NCBI GenBank assembly: GCA_937920085.1 | Contig: CALETE010000012.1 | Coordinates: 1 to 64,000, forward strand | DNA from: an uncultured Alphaproteobacteria bacterium | GTDB taxonomy: Bacteria; Pseudomonadota; Alphaproteobacteria; Caulobacterales; Caulobacteraceae | Length of the DNA stretch: 64,000 bases | Direction of reading: 5' to 3' | Shown here: positions 1 through 8,436 of the stretch, in pieces | Layout: every line of letters begins with the position of its first letter | Numbering within the stretch: position 1 is the stretch's first letter | The notes under the pieces: generated by a model | Told to the model about the DNA's origin: nothing | The model's database searches: none | The model's input: only the letters and a program-made list of their open reading frames with translations | Position numbers and translations under genes: made by a program

Positions 1-53
1 GCGTGGTCTATGACGTCACCAGCAAGCCCCCGGGGACGATTGAGTGGGAGTAG
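1..53 (+). CDS. guaA: GMP synthase, C-terminal end (partial)
   Basis: The window opens inside a reading frame whose last codons spell RVVYDVTSKPPGTIEWE and end in TAG at 51-53. This is the highly conserved C-terminus of GuaA, which amidates XMP to GMP in purine synthesis. Only 17 residues are visible, so the rest of the enzyme lies upstream of the window. A second copy of the tail sits at 7304-7405. Over 53 aligned bases the two differ at seven positions, all synonymous, so both have been selected as functional protein ends. Confidence 0.85.
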   Translation, partial: VVYDVTSKPPGTIEWE

Positions 54-71
54 GGAGATTGAGGCAGGGCG

Positions 72-100
72 CATGTTCATGGTTTGTTTCACGTGAAACA
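72..100. repeat. 29-bp direct repeat, copy 1 (contains parS)
   Basis: This block begins 19 bases after the guaA stop and is identical over 29 bp to 7421-7449. The flanks diverge at once: the spacer to the guaA stop is 18 bp here and 15 bp at the other copy. Perfect identity next to only 87% identity in the guaA tails suggests either strong selection on the block or that it marks the crossover site. Confidence 0.9.
85..100. promoter_or_regulatory. parS: parS centromere-like site 1
   Basis: The sequence is TGTTTCACGTGAAACA, a perfect 16-bp palindrome. It matches the ParB-binding consensus TGTTNCACGTGAAACA of bacterial chromosomes at every defined position. ParB loads here, spreads with CTP and recruits ParA and SMC. 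Such sites usually cluster near the replication origin, so the window may be origin-proximal. Confidence 0.85.
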
Positions 101-213
101 GGCGGAGATGAGCGCATCGTATGATGCTATATTTCGGGCCTTAAAGCGGAGCCCGCCTTGGTGGCAGCGAACCCGACGCCGAACTGACGCCCCGCCGCCG
201 CTCTGAGGGTCTT

Positions 214-1920
214 CTAGTATCTGAAAGATACGGAAACTGCGGCTTTCCAATCTCCAGCTCTGGCCTCAGGGCCGGACGCTAGCAGTCGGGCAACGGTGAG
301 ATCTATTTTCGAACCATCACGGATGGAATGACTCGCACCGACACCCACAGAGGTAAGCTTCGTCGCGGGATTGTGCTGCCCGTACCATCCGAGCCCGGCG
401 TCGTAGAAAGCAAAAAGACTGGTTTTCGCACACGAAGACTGTGGACACGTCAGTTGAAGTTCATTCCGCACGATCAGGCTGGAGTCAAATGACCCGCTAT
501 CCAGACTGTACCCCCGAACGAGCGTTGGACCACCGAGGCCATTTTGATCCATGCGTGGAAGCATTTGCTGAGACCACTGGCCGGAAACTTGTACCTTCCA
601 ACGCGCATATTGGGAGATGGGCTGCGCGTGTTCGAGGAACAGGGTGGCATAGGCGTAACTTGCACGGCCGCCTGTCGCGTGGGGATCGGTCTGTGATTGC
701 GAGCCAGCATCGGCGTCATTGACCGAAGCATGGATGGCCAGGTCCCCCACAAAATAGGCATCATAAGACTGCTGCTGAATATGCCAGCCGACAAGAAGCC
801 CGTATTCTTTCGCCGATAGGCTTGAAACAGTCTCGCCGCCGAAGAGCGTGACATTTTTCTGCTGTTTTGCGCTCAGACCAAGACGTATGTCGGACTGGGA
901 CGACGCGCTGAATTCGAAGGGAGCGGAGAACCGGATCGCCAGAGCGCCTTCGTTCGCCTTCTGGCGAAACAGAAAGTCCCCTGACGGTAGATTGGCCTCA
1001 ATGTGATCGAAGTTCGCTTCGATCTGCACGTCTGTGGATACCGGAACGCTGTAACTGATGGCCTCACTAGCGTAGTGCGGATGCTCGGTGCCGGCGAGCG
1101 CGTCTCTCGATGATGTCAGTTGCAGGTAGACCACGCTGTCTCGCCCGAAGACGTCCCCGACCGCGCCGCCCGTGAAATATCGGTCGGTGGTCGAGCTTGG
1201 CGAGCCAGAATTGTCATAGCCGAGATATAGCCGCCAGGGTTTTGAGGACTGGGCGGAAAGGATCAGATCGGCGCCACCGGGCGTCTTGCTTGGCGTGAAG
1301 ACTGCCTGAATAGACCGAAACGGGTATCGGTTCAGCCAAGCTAGGTCCTTGCCGAGCCTCCGCGCATCGATTGCATCACCGGGCTTCAGCCCGATCTGAT
1401 CGGTAACATTTTGAATTGACCCCGTCGGTAGGTTCGACGTCAGGACCTTGCCGATCGAAAATTCGAGCACCCGCACCTGCAGCACGCCCTCGCTGATCTT
1501 TTGCTCCGGCGTTGATAGGGACACGAAGGGAAAGCCTAGACGCCTGTATCGACGCGCGATGACCTCTTCGACCTGCGCAATCAGCTTTCGCGATATTGGC
1601 CGCCCAATGAACGGATTCAAATCCGCTTCGATCGCAGGCTGGGCGGCGACAAGGCGGGCGACTGACGAAACGTCCACCCCATCCACGACCGCAGTCTTGA
1701 TCGATTGGTTCCCGCTCAGGATGGCGAGGGACTTCAGTTTAGGGCCGATCGGGGTGTCATCCTCGTCTATGGGAACAGCATCGGGCTCAATAATCGGCGC
1801 GCTACGCTCCGTCTCAAGCAGCGGATGGTGGCGTTCAATGGCCTGGGCGTAAGCCGGATCGAAATGGGAAAAACTCAGACAAGCGAGCGCTATTAAGCTC
1901 GCAGCCAGCCTATTTTTCAT
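214..1920 (-). CDS. Two-partner secretion transporter TpsB (ShlB/FhaC family)
   Basis: This is an outer-membrane Omp85-superfamily pore that exports the TpsA adhesin encoded just upstream. From the ATG at 1920 the protein has 568 residues: a signal peptide ending near AYA-QA (residues 1-26), POTRA-type domains at about 85-220, and a 16-strand-type barrel from about 225 to the end. The VRGY motif of the conserved loop-6 region is near residue 470, and the chain ends in an aromatic residue (SFRY) as expected for BAM-inserted barrels. A longer frame to 2070 exists, but its extra N-terminus is basic and not signal-like. The start overlaps the tpsA stop by 11 bp, so translation is probably coupled. 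The partner assignment follows from adjacency. Confidence 0.88.
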   Translation of the reverse strand: MKNRLAASLIALACLSFSHFDPAYAQAIERHHPLLETERSAPIIEPDAVPIDEDDTPIGPKLKSLAILSGNQSIKTAVVDGVDVSSVARLVAAQPAIEADLNPFIGRPISRKLIAQVEEVIARRYRRLGFPFVSLSTPEQKISEGVLQVRVLEFSIGKVLTSNLPTGSIQNVTDQIGLKPGDAIDARRLGKDLAWLNRYPFRSIQAVFTPSKTPGGADLILSAQSSKPWRLYLGYDNSGSPSSTTDRYFTGGAVGDVFGRDSVVYLQLTSSRDALAGTEHPHYASEAISYSVPVSTDVQIEANFDHIEANLPSGDFLFRQKANEGALAIRFSAPFEFSASSQSDIRLGLSAKQQKNVTLFGGETVSSLSAKEYGLLVGWHIQQQSYDAYFVGDLAIHASVNDADAGSQSQTDPHATGGRASYAYATLFLEHAQPISQYARWKVQVSGQWSQQMLPRMDQNGLGGPTLVRGYSLDSGSFDSSLIVRNELQLTCPQSSCAKTSLFAFYDAGLGWYGQHNPATKLTSVGVGASHSIRDGSKIDLTVARLLASGPEARAGDWKAAVSVSFRY

Positions 1921-4900
1921 GCGGGTAAATCCGACGCGTTTCGGAATCCACCGCACATACTTGGTGCGCCAAAACCGCAATATTCTGCCCCAACGGCTGG
2001 TTCGTTGGGTAGATGAAGCCACACCTCGAACGGCGGACAGGGCGAACATATGCATTCGGCCACAGTGCAAGCGTCGATGCGACTTGAACTAAAGTTGGAT
2101 TATATTTTGGCAGATATCGCACCGGAGCCGGGTTGATGGTCAGTTGGCCGCCGACAAAATTCAGCTGATAATCGCCTGAGACGCTCAATGTGCCGGGTAA
2201 TGTGGGGTACGCACCGGGGGCCTCCCCCAGAGTCCGGCTGATGGATCCCGTCAGTGTATCCCCTTCGTAAAGCTTTCCATCCTTCAAGGCATACGTAAGG
2301 GTCGGGTCGGGCGATCCGGCCGACTTTGAGAGGACATCACTCTGGACGACCAGGACCTCCGGATTGATCACCCCGTCCGAGCGGTCGACCAGGGTCAGCT
2401 GATAGTCGCCCGGGTTGGCGATGCTGATCGTCGGCTTCAGGGTCAGGCCGGTTCCCGCGTGCTTCGAGGCGTAGGTCTCTGACAGGACGGCCGTGTCATA
2501 AAGGGTTCCCGAGGTCACCGTGGGCACAGCCGCCGCGCTCGTTGTCCCGTCATAGGTCTTGCTGTTGGCACCTGCCGTGATTGTCACCGGAGCTGGGGTG
2601 ATCACCCCGGTGTCGATATTGACGAGGGTGACGGCATAATTCCCGGCATTCGTAATGCTGGCGGTTGGGACGAGAGTCAGGCCGGTTCCCGCGTGTTTCG
2701 AGGCGTAGGTCTCTGACAGGACGGCCGCGTCATAGAGGGTTCCCGAAGTGACCGTGGGCGTCGCCGAAGCGCTGGTGGTCCCGTCGTAGACCTTGCTGTT
2801 GGCGCTGGCGGTGATGGTGATGGGCGCAGGGGTGACAGTCAAAGTTCCACTGTTGGCGAAAGCCAAGGCATATCCCAAGGCGGGGCTCATCGATCCCACG
2901 GAAGCGCTGACCTGATAGGCTCCGACGGAGACGGAGGCGGCAGAGCCGATGGATGTGATCGTCGGGGCCCCCGAATAGGCGGCTGAGAGTGTGTCACCCA
3001 AGAACGAGCCGGCCACACCCGGCTGGATGCCCGATATTGAAAATCGTGTTGAGAGGGAACCGTTGGCATCCTGTCCATAAACCTTTGACAGGCTTGTGGT
3101 CGTTACGGTCACGGTTGGCTGGTATGCGAATGCAAAGCGGTTTCCGGATGCGACGAGGCTGGTGCCCAGCGCTGTATTCCAAATGGCCGTGTTGTTGCTG
3201 TTCAACCCGCCGAATGTGTCGCCGGTCGGCGACGCTGCGTAGACGATCCATTTACCCGGCGTCGTAAGGATGGTTGGACCGGCGTTGTTGATAAATGCGC
3301 CACCGCTTCCAATGGAAATGTCCCCGCCGGCCGATATCGATGCGCCGGAATTCAAGGTGAAGGCACCCGTCGTCGAGAGCAGCGTCACCGCGCCATTCGA
3401 AGTCACAGGCGTATCCACGGTCACGCCAGATTGTGCAGTCAAAGCCAAAGCGCCGGTCAAGCTCAGTGGCCGATCAATGCCGAAGGCTCCTGTGGCACCG
3501 ATGTTCCAACTTGCGGCCGTCAGGTCCGCGTTCAAAGCGGCATTGCCAGCGACGCCGAACGTGGCACTCAAATCCGTGGTCAGTGCGCTGTAGCTCGCTG
3601 CGCTTGTTGACAGGCTCACCTTGCCTTGAGTCAGATTGAAATTGGAGACACTGGACTGGACGCTGTCGCGGTAGGTCATTGCCGCCACAGCACTTGAACC
3701 CGACGGCGTTACAGTCGCCCCAATCCTGTTGGCTGCAGACTGGGACAGCGTGTTCGGCCCCAATAGAAAATAGAAATAGCCGTTGGCGCCGGAAGTGACG
3801 CTTCCGTTTGAAAGCAGGGATGGCAACGGTCCGCCCGCCGCATCGATCGTCACCCTGGCGCCGGAAAGGCCCGTCGTTCCGTTGGACGCATAGGTGAACC
3901 CAGCGAGGACCTGGGGCGTCCCACTCGGAACCTGCCATTGCAGGTAAGGATAGGTCTTGCCTGGCGTTGTCGCCCAAACGGCGTTGGAAAAGCCGCTCGG
4001 CAAACTTGCCTGAAGTGTGGCGGTCGTTGTACCGACTCCGACCTGAGACCCTGCTCCCGAGCTTGCCGCTGCGCCCGACGCGCCAATGTCCCAGTAGCTC
4101 GATGCGACGGTGGCGTTTGTCGTGCCGAACAATCCGCCGACCTTGCTACTGCCGGTCACCAGGCCAGTTGCAAAGGTTTCCGTGATGTTCGTGGCGCTGA
4201 TGTTGGACCCGACCAGACCGCCGATATAACTGGTCCCGCTGGCGGCTCCCGTTGAATAGCTTTGGCTGATCGCGCCGTAGGCCATATTGCGACCGACCAG
4301 TCCTCCGACATAGGTGGGCCCAGACGTCGCGCCTGCCGCGAAACTTTGGTTGATGGTCGCAGCGTAAGCCGCCGTTCCGTTGAGGTATCCCACCAGACCG
4401 CCGACTGAACTGTATCCGCTGACGGCGCCCGTCGCATAACTCCGACTGACGGCACCTTCGCTCAGGCCAATCAATCCTCCGACTGAGGTCGCAGTCGCTG
4501 TAGAGCCAGTCACTGAACCAGACGCATAGCTCTGGCTCACAGACGGCGTTGGGTCGCCCTGACCATCGTTCGGATAGAGGTGGCCGACCAATCCTCCAAG
4601 GTCCTGTCCCTTTCCGATGACGTTTCCCGTGGCGTAGCTTGACGTGATCGCTGCATACTTCGCCCGGCCCACCAACCCCCCTGTCTCGGAGATACCCGTC
4701 GTCGTTCCGGTCACCTGTCCTGTCGCGTAGCTTTGGCTGATAGTGGAGATGCAACATGACCTCCCGAAATATCCGACCAGGCCGCCCACCTGACCAAGCC
4801 CGGTCACGTTGCCGACAGCATAGCTGGTCTGGATATTTCCATAATCGGACTGCCCCACCAGGCCGCCGACACCATAGCCGGTCCCGGTAACGGCGCCTGT

Positions 4901-7078
4901 CGCATAGCTCAGCGAAACATTTCCCTGATAGTTGGCAAAATATCCGATCAGTCCGCCAACCTGGGACGCGCCGCTTACGTTTCCAGAAGCATAGGTTCGT
5001 ATGAAATCTCCACTGTTCGACCATCCAACCAAGCCGCCAATGAAGTACCCAGAGGCCGACACGTTTCCCGCTGAATACACACTGTCGAAACGTGCATTTG
5101 TATTTACATACCCCGCCACACCACCGACGATGTTTGTCCCTGATACAGATGCTGTGCTGTAAGAACCCCAGATATCTGATTTGTTCAGAGGAATTGAGCC
5201 GTATAAGCCGCCGACAATGCCCGCCAGTCCCCCGATATAATAGGTCCCGCTTACCGTATTGGATGAATAACTTTGTTCGATGACGCCTGCAGCAACGCCA
5301 GCAATTCCGCCGACATACTGGTATCCAGTCACGCCTCCCCCGGTTAGGCCTAGATTTTCAATTGTTGAGCCTTCGCCCTGGTAGCCGAACAATCCGACAT
5401 AGTTGGCGGCAGGGGTATTGATCGTCAGTCGAGTAATGACGTGACCCAGCCCCTCGAATGTCCCGATGAACGGATTTGAGCTTGACGATCCCAAAGGCGA
5501 CCATGACGAGGTGGCGTACCCATCAAGGGATCCGGCCAGGGCGTAACGACCGGAGAGCCCGGAATTGATATTCTGGAGGTCGGCCATAGAGTAGATCAGG
5601 CTGTAGGCTTGACCGTTGATTATCAGCGCCTGACCAGCGCCCGGCGCGCCGGAATAGCTCAGGCTCCCCGCATACCCCCCGCCCGATAGCCCAAAACTCA
5701 GCATGCCGAGATTGGTGTTTCCTTGGCCGTTCCCGCTCTGATCCCCATAGATAAGGGAAACTCGCCCTGGCCCCGACACGGACATGGCAGCCGTAATGTT
5801 GATGTTGCGATAGGCATCAAGGGTCAACATGTTCCCGGTCGACCAGCTTATCGGCGAAGCAATATTGATGTCGCCGTAGCCGGTCGCGTTTGACACGCCA
5901 GGTCCGCTCACCCCTGTCGCCGTTGTCTGCAAGACAACATTGGTGGTCAAAAGATTGTTCGAGATCGTGGCAGCGGCGGATTCCGTGATTGTGAGGTCAA
6001 AGGGGTCTGTCAGCCAGACGCCCGTGCGCCCATGGGGAGCTGACGTGTCGACCCTGGCCCCGTCGAAAGTGACCTTCGCCCCTGACGTCTCGACACGACC
6101 GCCATCACCAAAACGGAGGCCACCCCTGGCGAGCGCAGTTCCTGCAAATTCTGTCGACGCGCCGAGAGCGACGATGCTTCCACCGTCCCCTGTTTGACCT
6201 GCAGAGGCGTCAAGCACGGCACCCGCAGCTACGGTCACTGTCCCCTCGGATGAGGTCAGCCAAATTTCACCGCCAGAGCCGTCGACGTGCGACGCGTTGA
6301 TGACGCCGCGGGAGTTACCCGCCAGGGCGTATACATTCCCACCCTGGGCCCTGAGCTCGGCGACTGCGGAACGGATCACTCCGGTGTTGGTCACAGAGGA
6401 GTCCGCACCACCGATCCTGACCTGGAAAAGCCCCCCGCCCAGCTTCTCGTCCTGCAACAGGACACTGGAGCCGGCGAGAAGGCCGACATCCCCAACGGGC
6501 GCCGTAATTGTCCCATCGTTTCGAACTGTATTCGCAATCAGAACAACATGACCGCCCAGCGCGCCAACCTTACCGAGATTGATCACACTGGCCTTGCTGG
6601 CTCCCTCAAAACTCAGAGCTCGGCCTGACAAGAAATTGCGATCGGACAGATCGAGAGTCGATGCAACAAAAGACCCATCGGTCTGGACGACGCCACTCTT
6701 GCCGATGATCAGCCCATTGGGATTGATGATGTAAACAGACCCCGTCGACGACAGCAGCCCGTTGAGTTCCGAAATCGTGGCTCCATTGACGCGATTAAGC
6801 GTCGAACCGGATCCGTTATTGAATAATACAGATGACCCCTGGCCAATGGAAAAATCTGACCAGTTGATAATGGCCGTCTTACTGGTCTGATCTACCGTCA
6901 TATTGGAGCCATTGCTCGTCAATATGGCCTGACCCGACGCGATTTGACCGCCGGTTGGTAGGCCCTGACCTTTCGCCGATGCCAGGCTCACCATCAGCGA
7001 AAGCAAGGCCACGCTGCACAACAAACCCAATCGGCAAGGGGAGGGGCGCGGGGCGAAAGACAGAGTTGCGGCGCCCAC
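1910..7078 (-). CDS. Filamentous-haemagglutinin-like TpsA adhesin with GLUG, MBG and YDG repeats
   Basis: This is a large secreted or surface adhesin of 1722 residues. The GTG start is chosen because AGGA lies 8 bases upstream and a signal peptide follows (to about residue 36). The TPS secretion domain covers about 40-290 and includes the hallmark NPNGL at 119-123. A long array of GLUG repeats (VGGLVG...SYATG pattern) fills about 555-1000. MBG-type domains occur near 1325-1410 and 1573-1650, flanking two nearly identical 78-residue YDG repeats. The last 70 residues hold two cysteines about 26 residues apart, reminiscent of the C-terminal cysteine pair that tethers HMW-type TpsA proteins to the cell surface. 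The ligand is unknown. It is cotranscribed with tpsB downstream. Confidence 0.88.
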   Translation of the reverse strand: MGAATLSFAPRPSPCRLGLLCSVALLSLMVSLASAKGQGLPTGGQIASGQAILTSNGSNMTVDQTSKTAIINWSDFSIGQGSSVLFNNGSGSTLNRVNGATISELNGLLSSTGSVYIINPNGLIIGKSGVVQTDGSFVASTLDLSDRNFLSGRALSFEGASKASVINLGKVGALGGHVVLIANTVRNDGTITAPVGDVGLLAGSSVLLQDEKLGGGLFQVRIGGADSSVTNTGVIRSAVAELRAQGGNVYALAGNSRGVINASHVDGSGGEIWLTSSEGTVTVAAGAVLDASAGQTGDGGSIVALGASTEFAGTALARGGLRFGDGGRVETSGAKVTFDGARVDTSAPHGRTGVWLTDPFDLTITESAAATISNNLLTTNVVLQTTATGVSGPGVSNATGYGDINIASPISWSTGNMLTLDAYRNINITAAMSVSGPGRVSLIYGDQSGNGQGNTNLGMLSFGLSGGGYAGSLSYSGAPGAGQALIINGQAYSLIYSMADLQNINSGLSGRYALAGSLDGYATSSWSPLGSSSSNPFIGTFEGLGHVITRLTINTPAANYVGLFGYQGEGSTIENLGLTGGGVTGYQYVGGIAGVAAGVIEQSYSSNTVSGTYYIGGLAGIVGGLYGSIPLNKSDIWGSYSTASVSGTNIVGGVAGYVNTNARFDSVYSAGNVSASGYFIGGLVGWSNSGDFIRTYASGNVSGASQVGGLIGYFANYQGNVSLSYATGAVTGTGYGVGGLVGQSDYGNIQTSYAVGNVTGLGQVGGLVGYFGRSCCISTISQSYATGQVTGTTTGISETGGLVGRAKYAAITSSYATGNVIGKGQDLGGLVGHLYPNDGQGDPTPSVSQSYASGSVTGSTATATSVGGLIGLSEGAVSRSYATGAVSGYSSVGGLVGYLNGTAAYAATINQSFAAGATSGPTYVGGLVGRNMAYGAISQSYSTGAASGTSYIGGLVGSNISATNITETFATGLVTGSSKVGGLFGTTNATVASSYWDIGASGAAASSGAGSQVGVGTTTATLQASLPSGFSNAVWATTPGKTYPYLQWQVPSGTPQVLAGFTYASNGTTGLSGARVTIDAAGGPLPSLLSNGSVTSGANGYFYFLLGPNTLSQSAANRIGATVTPSGSSAVAAMTYRDSVQSSVSNFNLTQGKVSLSTSAASYSALTTDLSATFGVAGNAALNADLTAASWNIGATGAFGIDRPLSLTGALALTAQSGVTVDTPVTSNGAVTLLSTTGAFTLNSGASISAGGDISIGSGGAFINNAGPTILTTPGKWIVYAASPTGDTFGGLNSNNTAIWNTALGTSLVASGNRFAFAYQPTVTVTTTSLSKVYGQDANGSLSTRFSISGIQPGVAGSFLGDTLSAAYSGAPTITSIGSAASVSVGAYQVSASVGSMSPALGYALAFANSGTLTVTPAPITITASANSKVYDGTTSASATPTVTSGTLYDAAVLSETYASKHAGTGLTLVPTASITNAGNYAVTLVNIDTGVITPAPVTITAGANSKTYDGTTSAAAVPTVTSGTLYDTAVLSETYASKHAGTGLTLKPTISIANPGDYQLTLVDRSDGVINPEVLVVQSDVLSKSAGSPDPTLTYALKDGKLYEGDTLTGSISRTLGEAPGAYPTLPGTLSVSGDYQLNFVGGQLTINPAPVRYLPKYNPTLVQVASTLALWPNAYVRPVRRSRCGFIYPTNQPLGQNIAVLAHQVCAVDSETRRIYPHEK
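2361..2828 (-). repeat. Tandem 234-bp repeat encoding two YDG domains
   Basis: Two in-frame units about 234 bp (78 codons) apart are nearly identical over at least 147 bp (2442-2588 against 2676-2822). Both encode the NSK(V/T)YDGTTSA and SETYASKHAGTGL segments. The high DNA identity suggests recent duplication or gene conversion and allows unequal crossover to change adhesin length. Confidence 0.8.
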
Positions 7079-7177
7079 GAACAGATTCCTGTTTTCACGA
7101 CCCGAGCAAGAACAGAGAAAAAAATCGACTGGATGCGAGACAAATTAACTATCCGGGGAAAGCTGCGACGAAGGGTA

Positions 7178-7210
7178 GGGACGCTTTCGGACATTTTTGG
7201 CCAGCGTCCC
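7178..7210. promoter_or_regulatory. Inverted repeat upstream of tpsA
   Basis: GGGACGCT (7178-7185) and AGCGTCCC (7203-7210) are perfect 8-bp arms around a 17-bp loop. The site lies about 100 bp upstream of the tpsA GTG and just before the guaA remnant. It could be an operator or an mRNA hairpin. There is no T-run, so a simple terminator is unlikely. Confidence 0.4.
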
Positions 7211-7303
7211 GAAAATTGGACCGTATTGGCCTGGAATTTTCCACCTATGATCCGGGGGCCGGGCCTGGCCATCCGTATTCCCGGCGAGATCACCTGGGAG
7301 GTG

Positions 7304-7405
7304 CTAGGCCGCTGCGCCACCCGGATCATAAACAAAGTCCGGGGCGTCAACCGCGTGGTCTATGACGTGACCTCCAAACCCCCTGGGACTATTGAATGGG
7401 AGTAG
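7304..7405 (+). pseudogene. guaA: Truncated duplicate of the guaA 3' end
   Basis: The frame reads LGRCATRIINKVRGVNRVV and runs to the IEWE terminus, matching only the last 33 or so residues of GMP synthase. The frame stays open upstream to 7133, but that portion does not resemble GuaA and no catalytic domain is present, so this is a remnant and not an enzyme. Aligned to the tail at the window start it is 46/53 identical, and every difference is synonymous, including an AGC/TCC serine switch. The two tails therefore diverged under selection in separate lineages before being placed side by side. Confidence 0.8.
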
Positions 7406-7420
7406 GGGCGCCGCTGAGTT

Positions 7421-7449
7421 CATGTTCATGGTTTGTTTCACGTGAAACA
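7421..7449. repeat. 29-bp direct repeat, copy 2 (contains parS)
   Basis: Identical to 72-100 and lying 15 bp after the stop of the truncated guaA tail. With copy 1 it brackets the tps locus. Confidence 0.9.
7434..7449. promoter_or_regulatory. parS: parS centromere-like site 2
   Basis: A second perfect TGTTTCACGTGAAACA palindrome, 7349 bp from the first. Both sit directly downstream of a guaA terminus, so the guaA-parS linkage seems ancestral and was duplicated with the island. Confidence 0.85.
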
Positions 7450-7528
7450 CCCTGAGAGGGCGAACACGGCGCACCATCTGACCGATCATCGGATCGAGCT
7501 TTAAGGCTGACATGCAAAGGGGAAGGTC

Positions 7529-8080
7529 TTGCTTACGCGAAACTGGCTTTGGCTGGCCATTGGCTTGGCGCCCGTATCGGCGATTTTGCTTCTGTTCTTG
7601 CCCCAGATGCCCTTGCCGGTGCTGCTGATCTATCTCCTGTCGCCGGCCTATATGCTTCATCAAATTGAAGAGCACTGGCGTGATCGATTTAGAACCTTCG
7701 TCAATCATCGCGTATTCGGCGGCCTTGAGGCGCTGACACCGGCGGCCGTATTCTGGATCAACGTTCCGCTCGTCTGGGGCGTGAACATTGGCGCCTTGGT
7801 CTGCGCAAGCTTGGGAAGGTTCGACCTGGCGCTGCTTGCTGTCTATCTGATGCTCGTCAACGCGGTGGTGCATACGGTCGGCATCTTCCGATTTGGCTAC
7901 AATCCCGGTTTGGCCACGAGCCTCGTCGTGTTCTTCCCCTTGAGCTACGCCATCATCACAACCACACATGAGCCCTTGGTCGCTCACCTGATCGCGCTCG
8001 GACTTTCGGTCGTGGGACACGCCCTGATTTTTGGATACGCCCTGTCGCGGGTTCTGCGCTTGAGGCGAGGGGCTGAATAG
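7529..8080 (+). CDS. HXXEE-motif membrane protein
   Basis: A 183-residue, very hydrophobic protein with about five predicted membrane helices. It carries the motif HQIEEH at about residues 44-49 and a later NAVVH segment, as in the HXXEE family (formerly DUF), whose function is not established. The conserved His/Glu residues could bind metal. The start appears to be TTG at 7529, preceded by an AAAGGGGAAGG ribosome site; no in-frame ATG lies nearby. The gene stands alone between the parS site and the rpiB remnant. Confidence 0.65.
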   Translation: MLTRNWLWLAIGLAPVSAILLLFLPQMPLPVLLIYLLSPAYMLHQIEEHWRDRFRTFVNHRVFGGLEALTPAAVFWINVPLVWGVNIGALVCASLGRFDLALLAVYLMLVNAVVHTVGIFRFGYNPGLATSLVVFFPLSYAIITTTHEPLVAHLIALGLSVVGHALIFGYALSRVLRLRRGAE

Positions 8081-8098
8081 TCGGCCTCGAACCTGGCG

Positions 8099-8297
8099 TC
8101 GGGGGACTGCCGGTTCGGGATCATTCTGTGCGGGACCGGACAGGGGATCATGATGGCGGCCAACAAGGTTGCGGGTATTCGCTGCGGGGTCTGCAGCGAC
8201 ACCTACTCAGCTCGCATGATCCGCCAGCACAATGACGCCAACATGCTAGCCCTCCGCGCGGGTGGCAATGATCGAGGGGCCAGATTGAAGGCGAGGC
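8099..8297 (+). pseudogene. Remnant of ribose-5-phosphate isomerase B (RpiB/LacAB family)
   Basis: The frame reads IILCGTGQGIMMAANKVAGI, then DTYSARMIRQHNDANMLAL. This is the diagnostic core of RpiB: the CGTG phosphate loop, the AANK segment and the HNDAN motif. About 60 N-terminal residues are missing. After about 8266 the similarity continues only in the next frame (ARV...GP), indicating a frameshift. A downstream reading frame runs to 8410 but is not RpiB-like. I therefore call it a decayed fragment, probably left by a rearrangement near the island edge. Confidence 0.7.
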
Positions 8298-8397
8298 GAG
8301 CGCCCCGTTTGACTCTGGTGGCCGATCGGACCTGTTCGGGTTCAACCCCTTGGAAGAAAGGGGGGACCGAGGGCGGCGGTAGCGGAGAGTTAAGTGG

Positions 8398-8431
8398 GGT
8401 GTCACCGTAATTCGGGTGTCACCGTAATTCG
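8398..8431. repeat. Perfect 17-bp tandem direct repeat
   Basis: The unit GGTGTCACCGTAATTCG occurs twice with no spacer (8398-8414, 8415-8431). It lies between the rpiB remnant and the DUF4440-like gene. Iterated short repeats of this kind are found at the ends of IS21-like elements, so it may be a relict insertion-sequence terminus, but no transposase is nearby. Confidence 0.6.
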
Positions 8432-8436
8432 TAAAG

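Larger units (their letters stand above)
54..7405. mobile_element. Putative genomic island at the guaA 3' end carrying tpsB-tpsA
   Basis: The segment lies between an intact guaA terminus and a truncated second terminus (7304-7405). Each terminus is followed by an identical 29-bp block (72-100 and 7421-7449). The 3' end of guaA is a known integration site for genomic islands, where integration swaps the gene tail and leaves the displaced tail at the far junction. The cargo is a two-partner secretion locus. No integrase or transposase is visible, so the element would be a reduced remnant or have moved by homologous exchange. The boundaries are inferred. Confidence 0.5.

Noticed and set aside
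4146..5024. Long frame in another register within the adhesin gene
   Set aside because: It is a by-product of the regular GLUG repeat structure and GC-rich codons; its translation is Arg/Cys-rich and matches no family.
7133..7405. A 90-codon plus-strand frame ending in the GuaA C-terminus
   Set aside because: Only the last 33 or so residues resemble GuaA; the rest is unrelated and no catalytic domain is present, so it is a remnant and not a gene.
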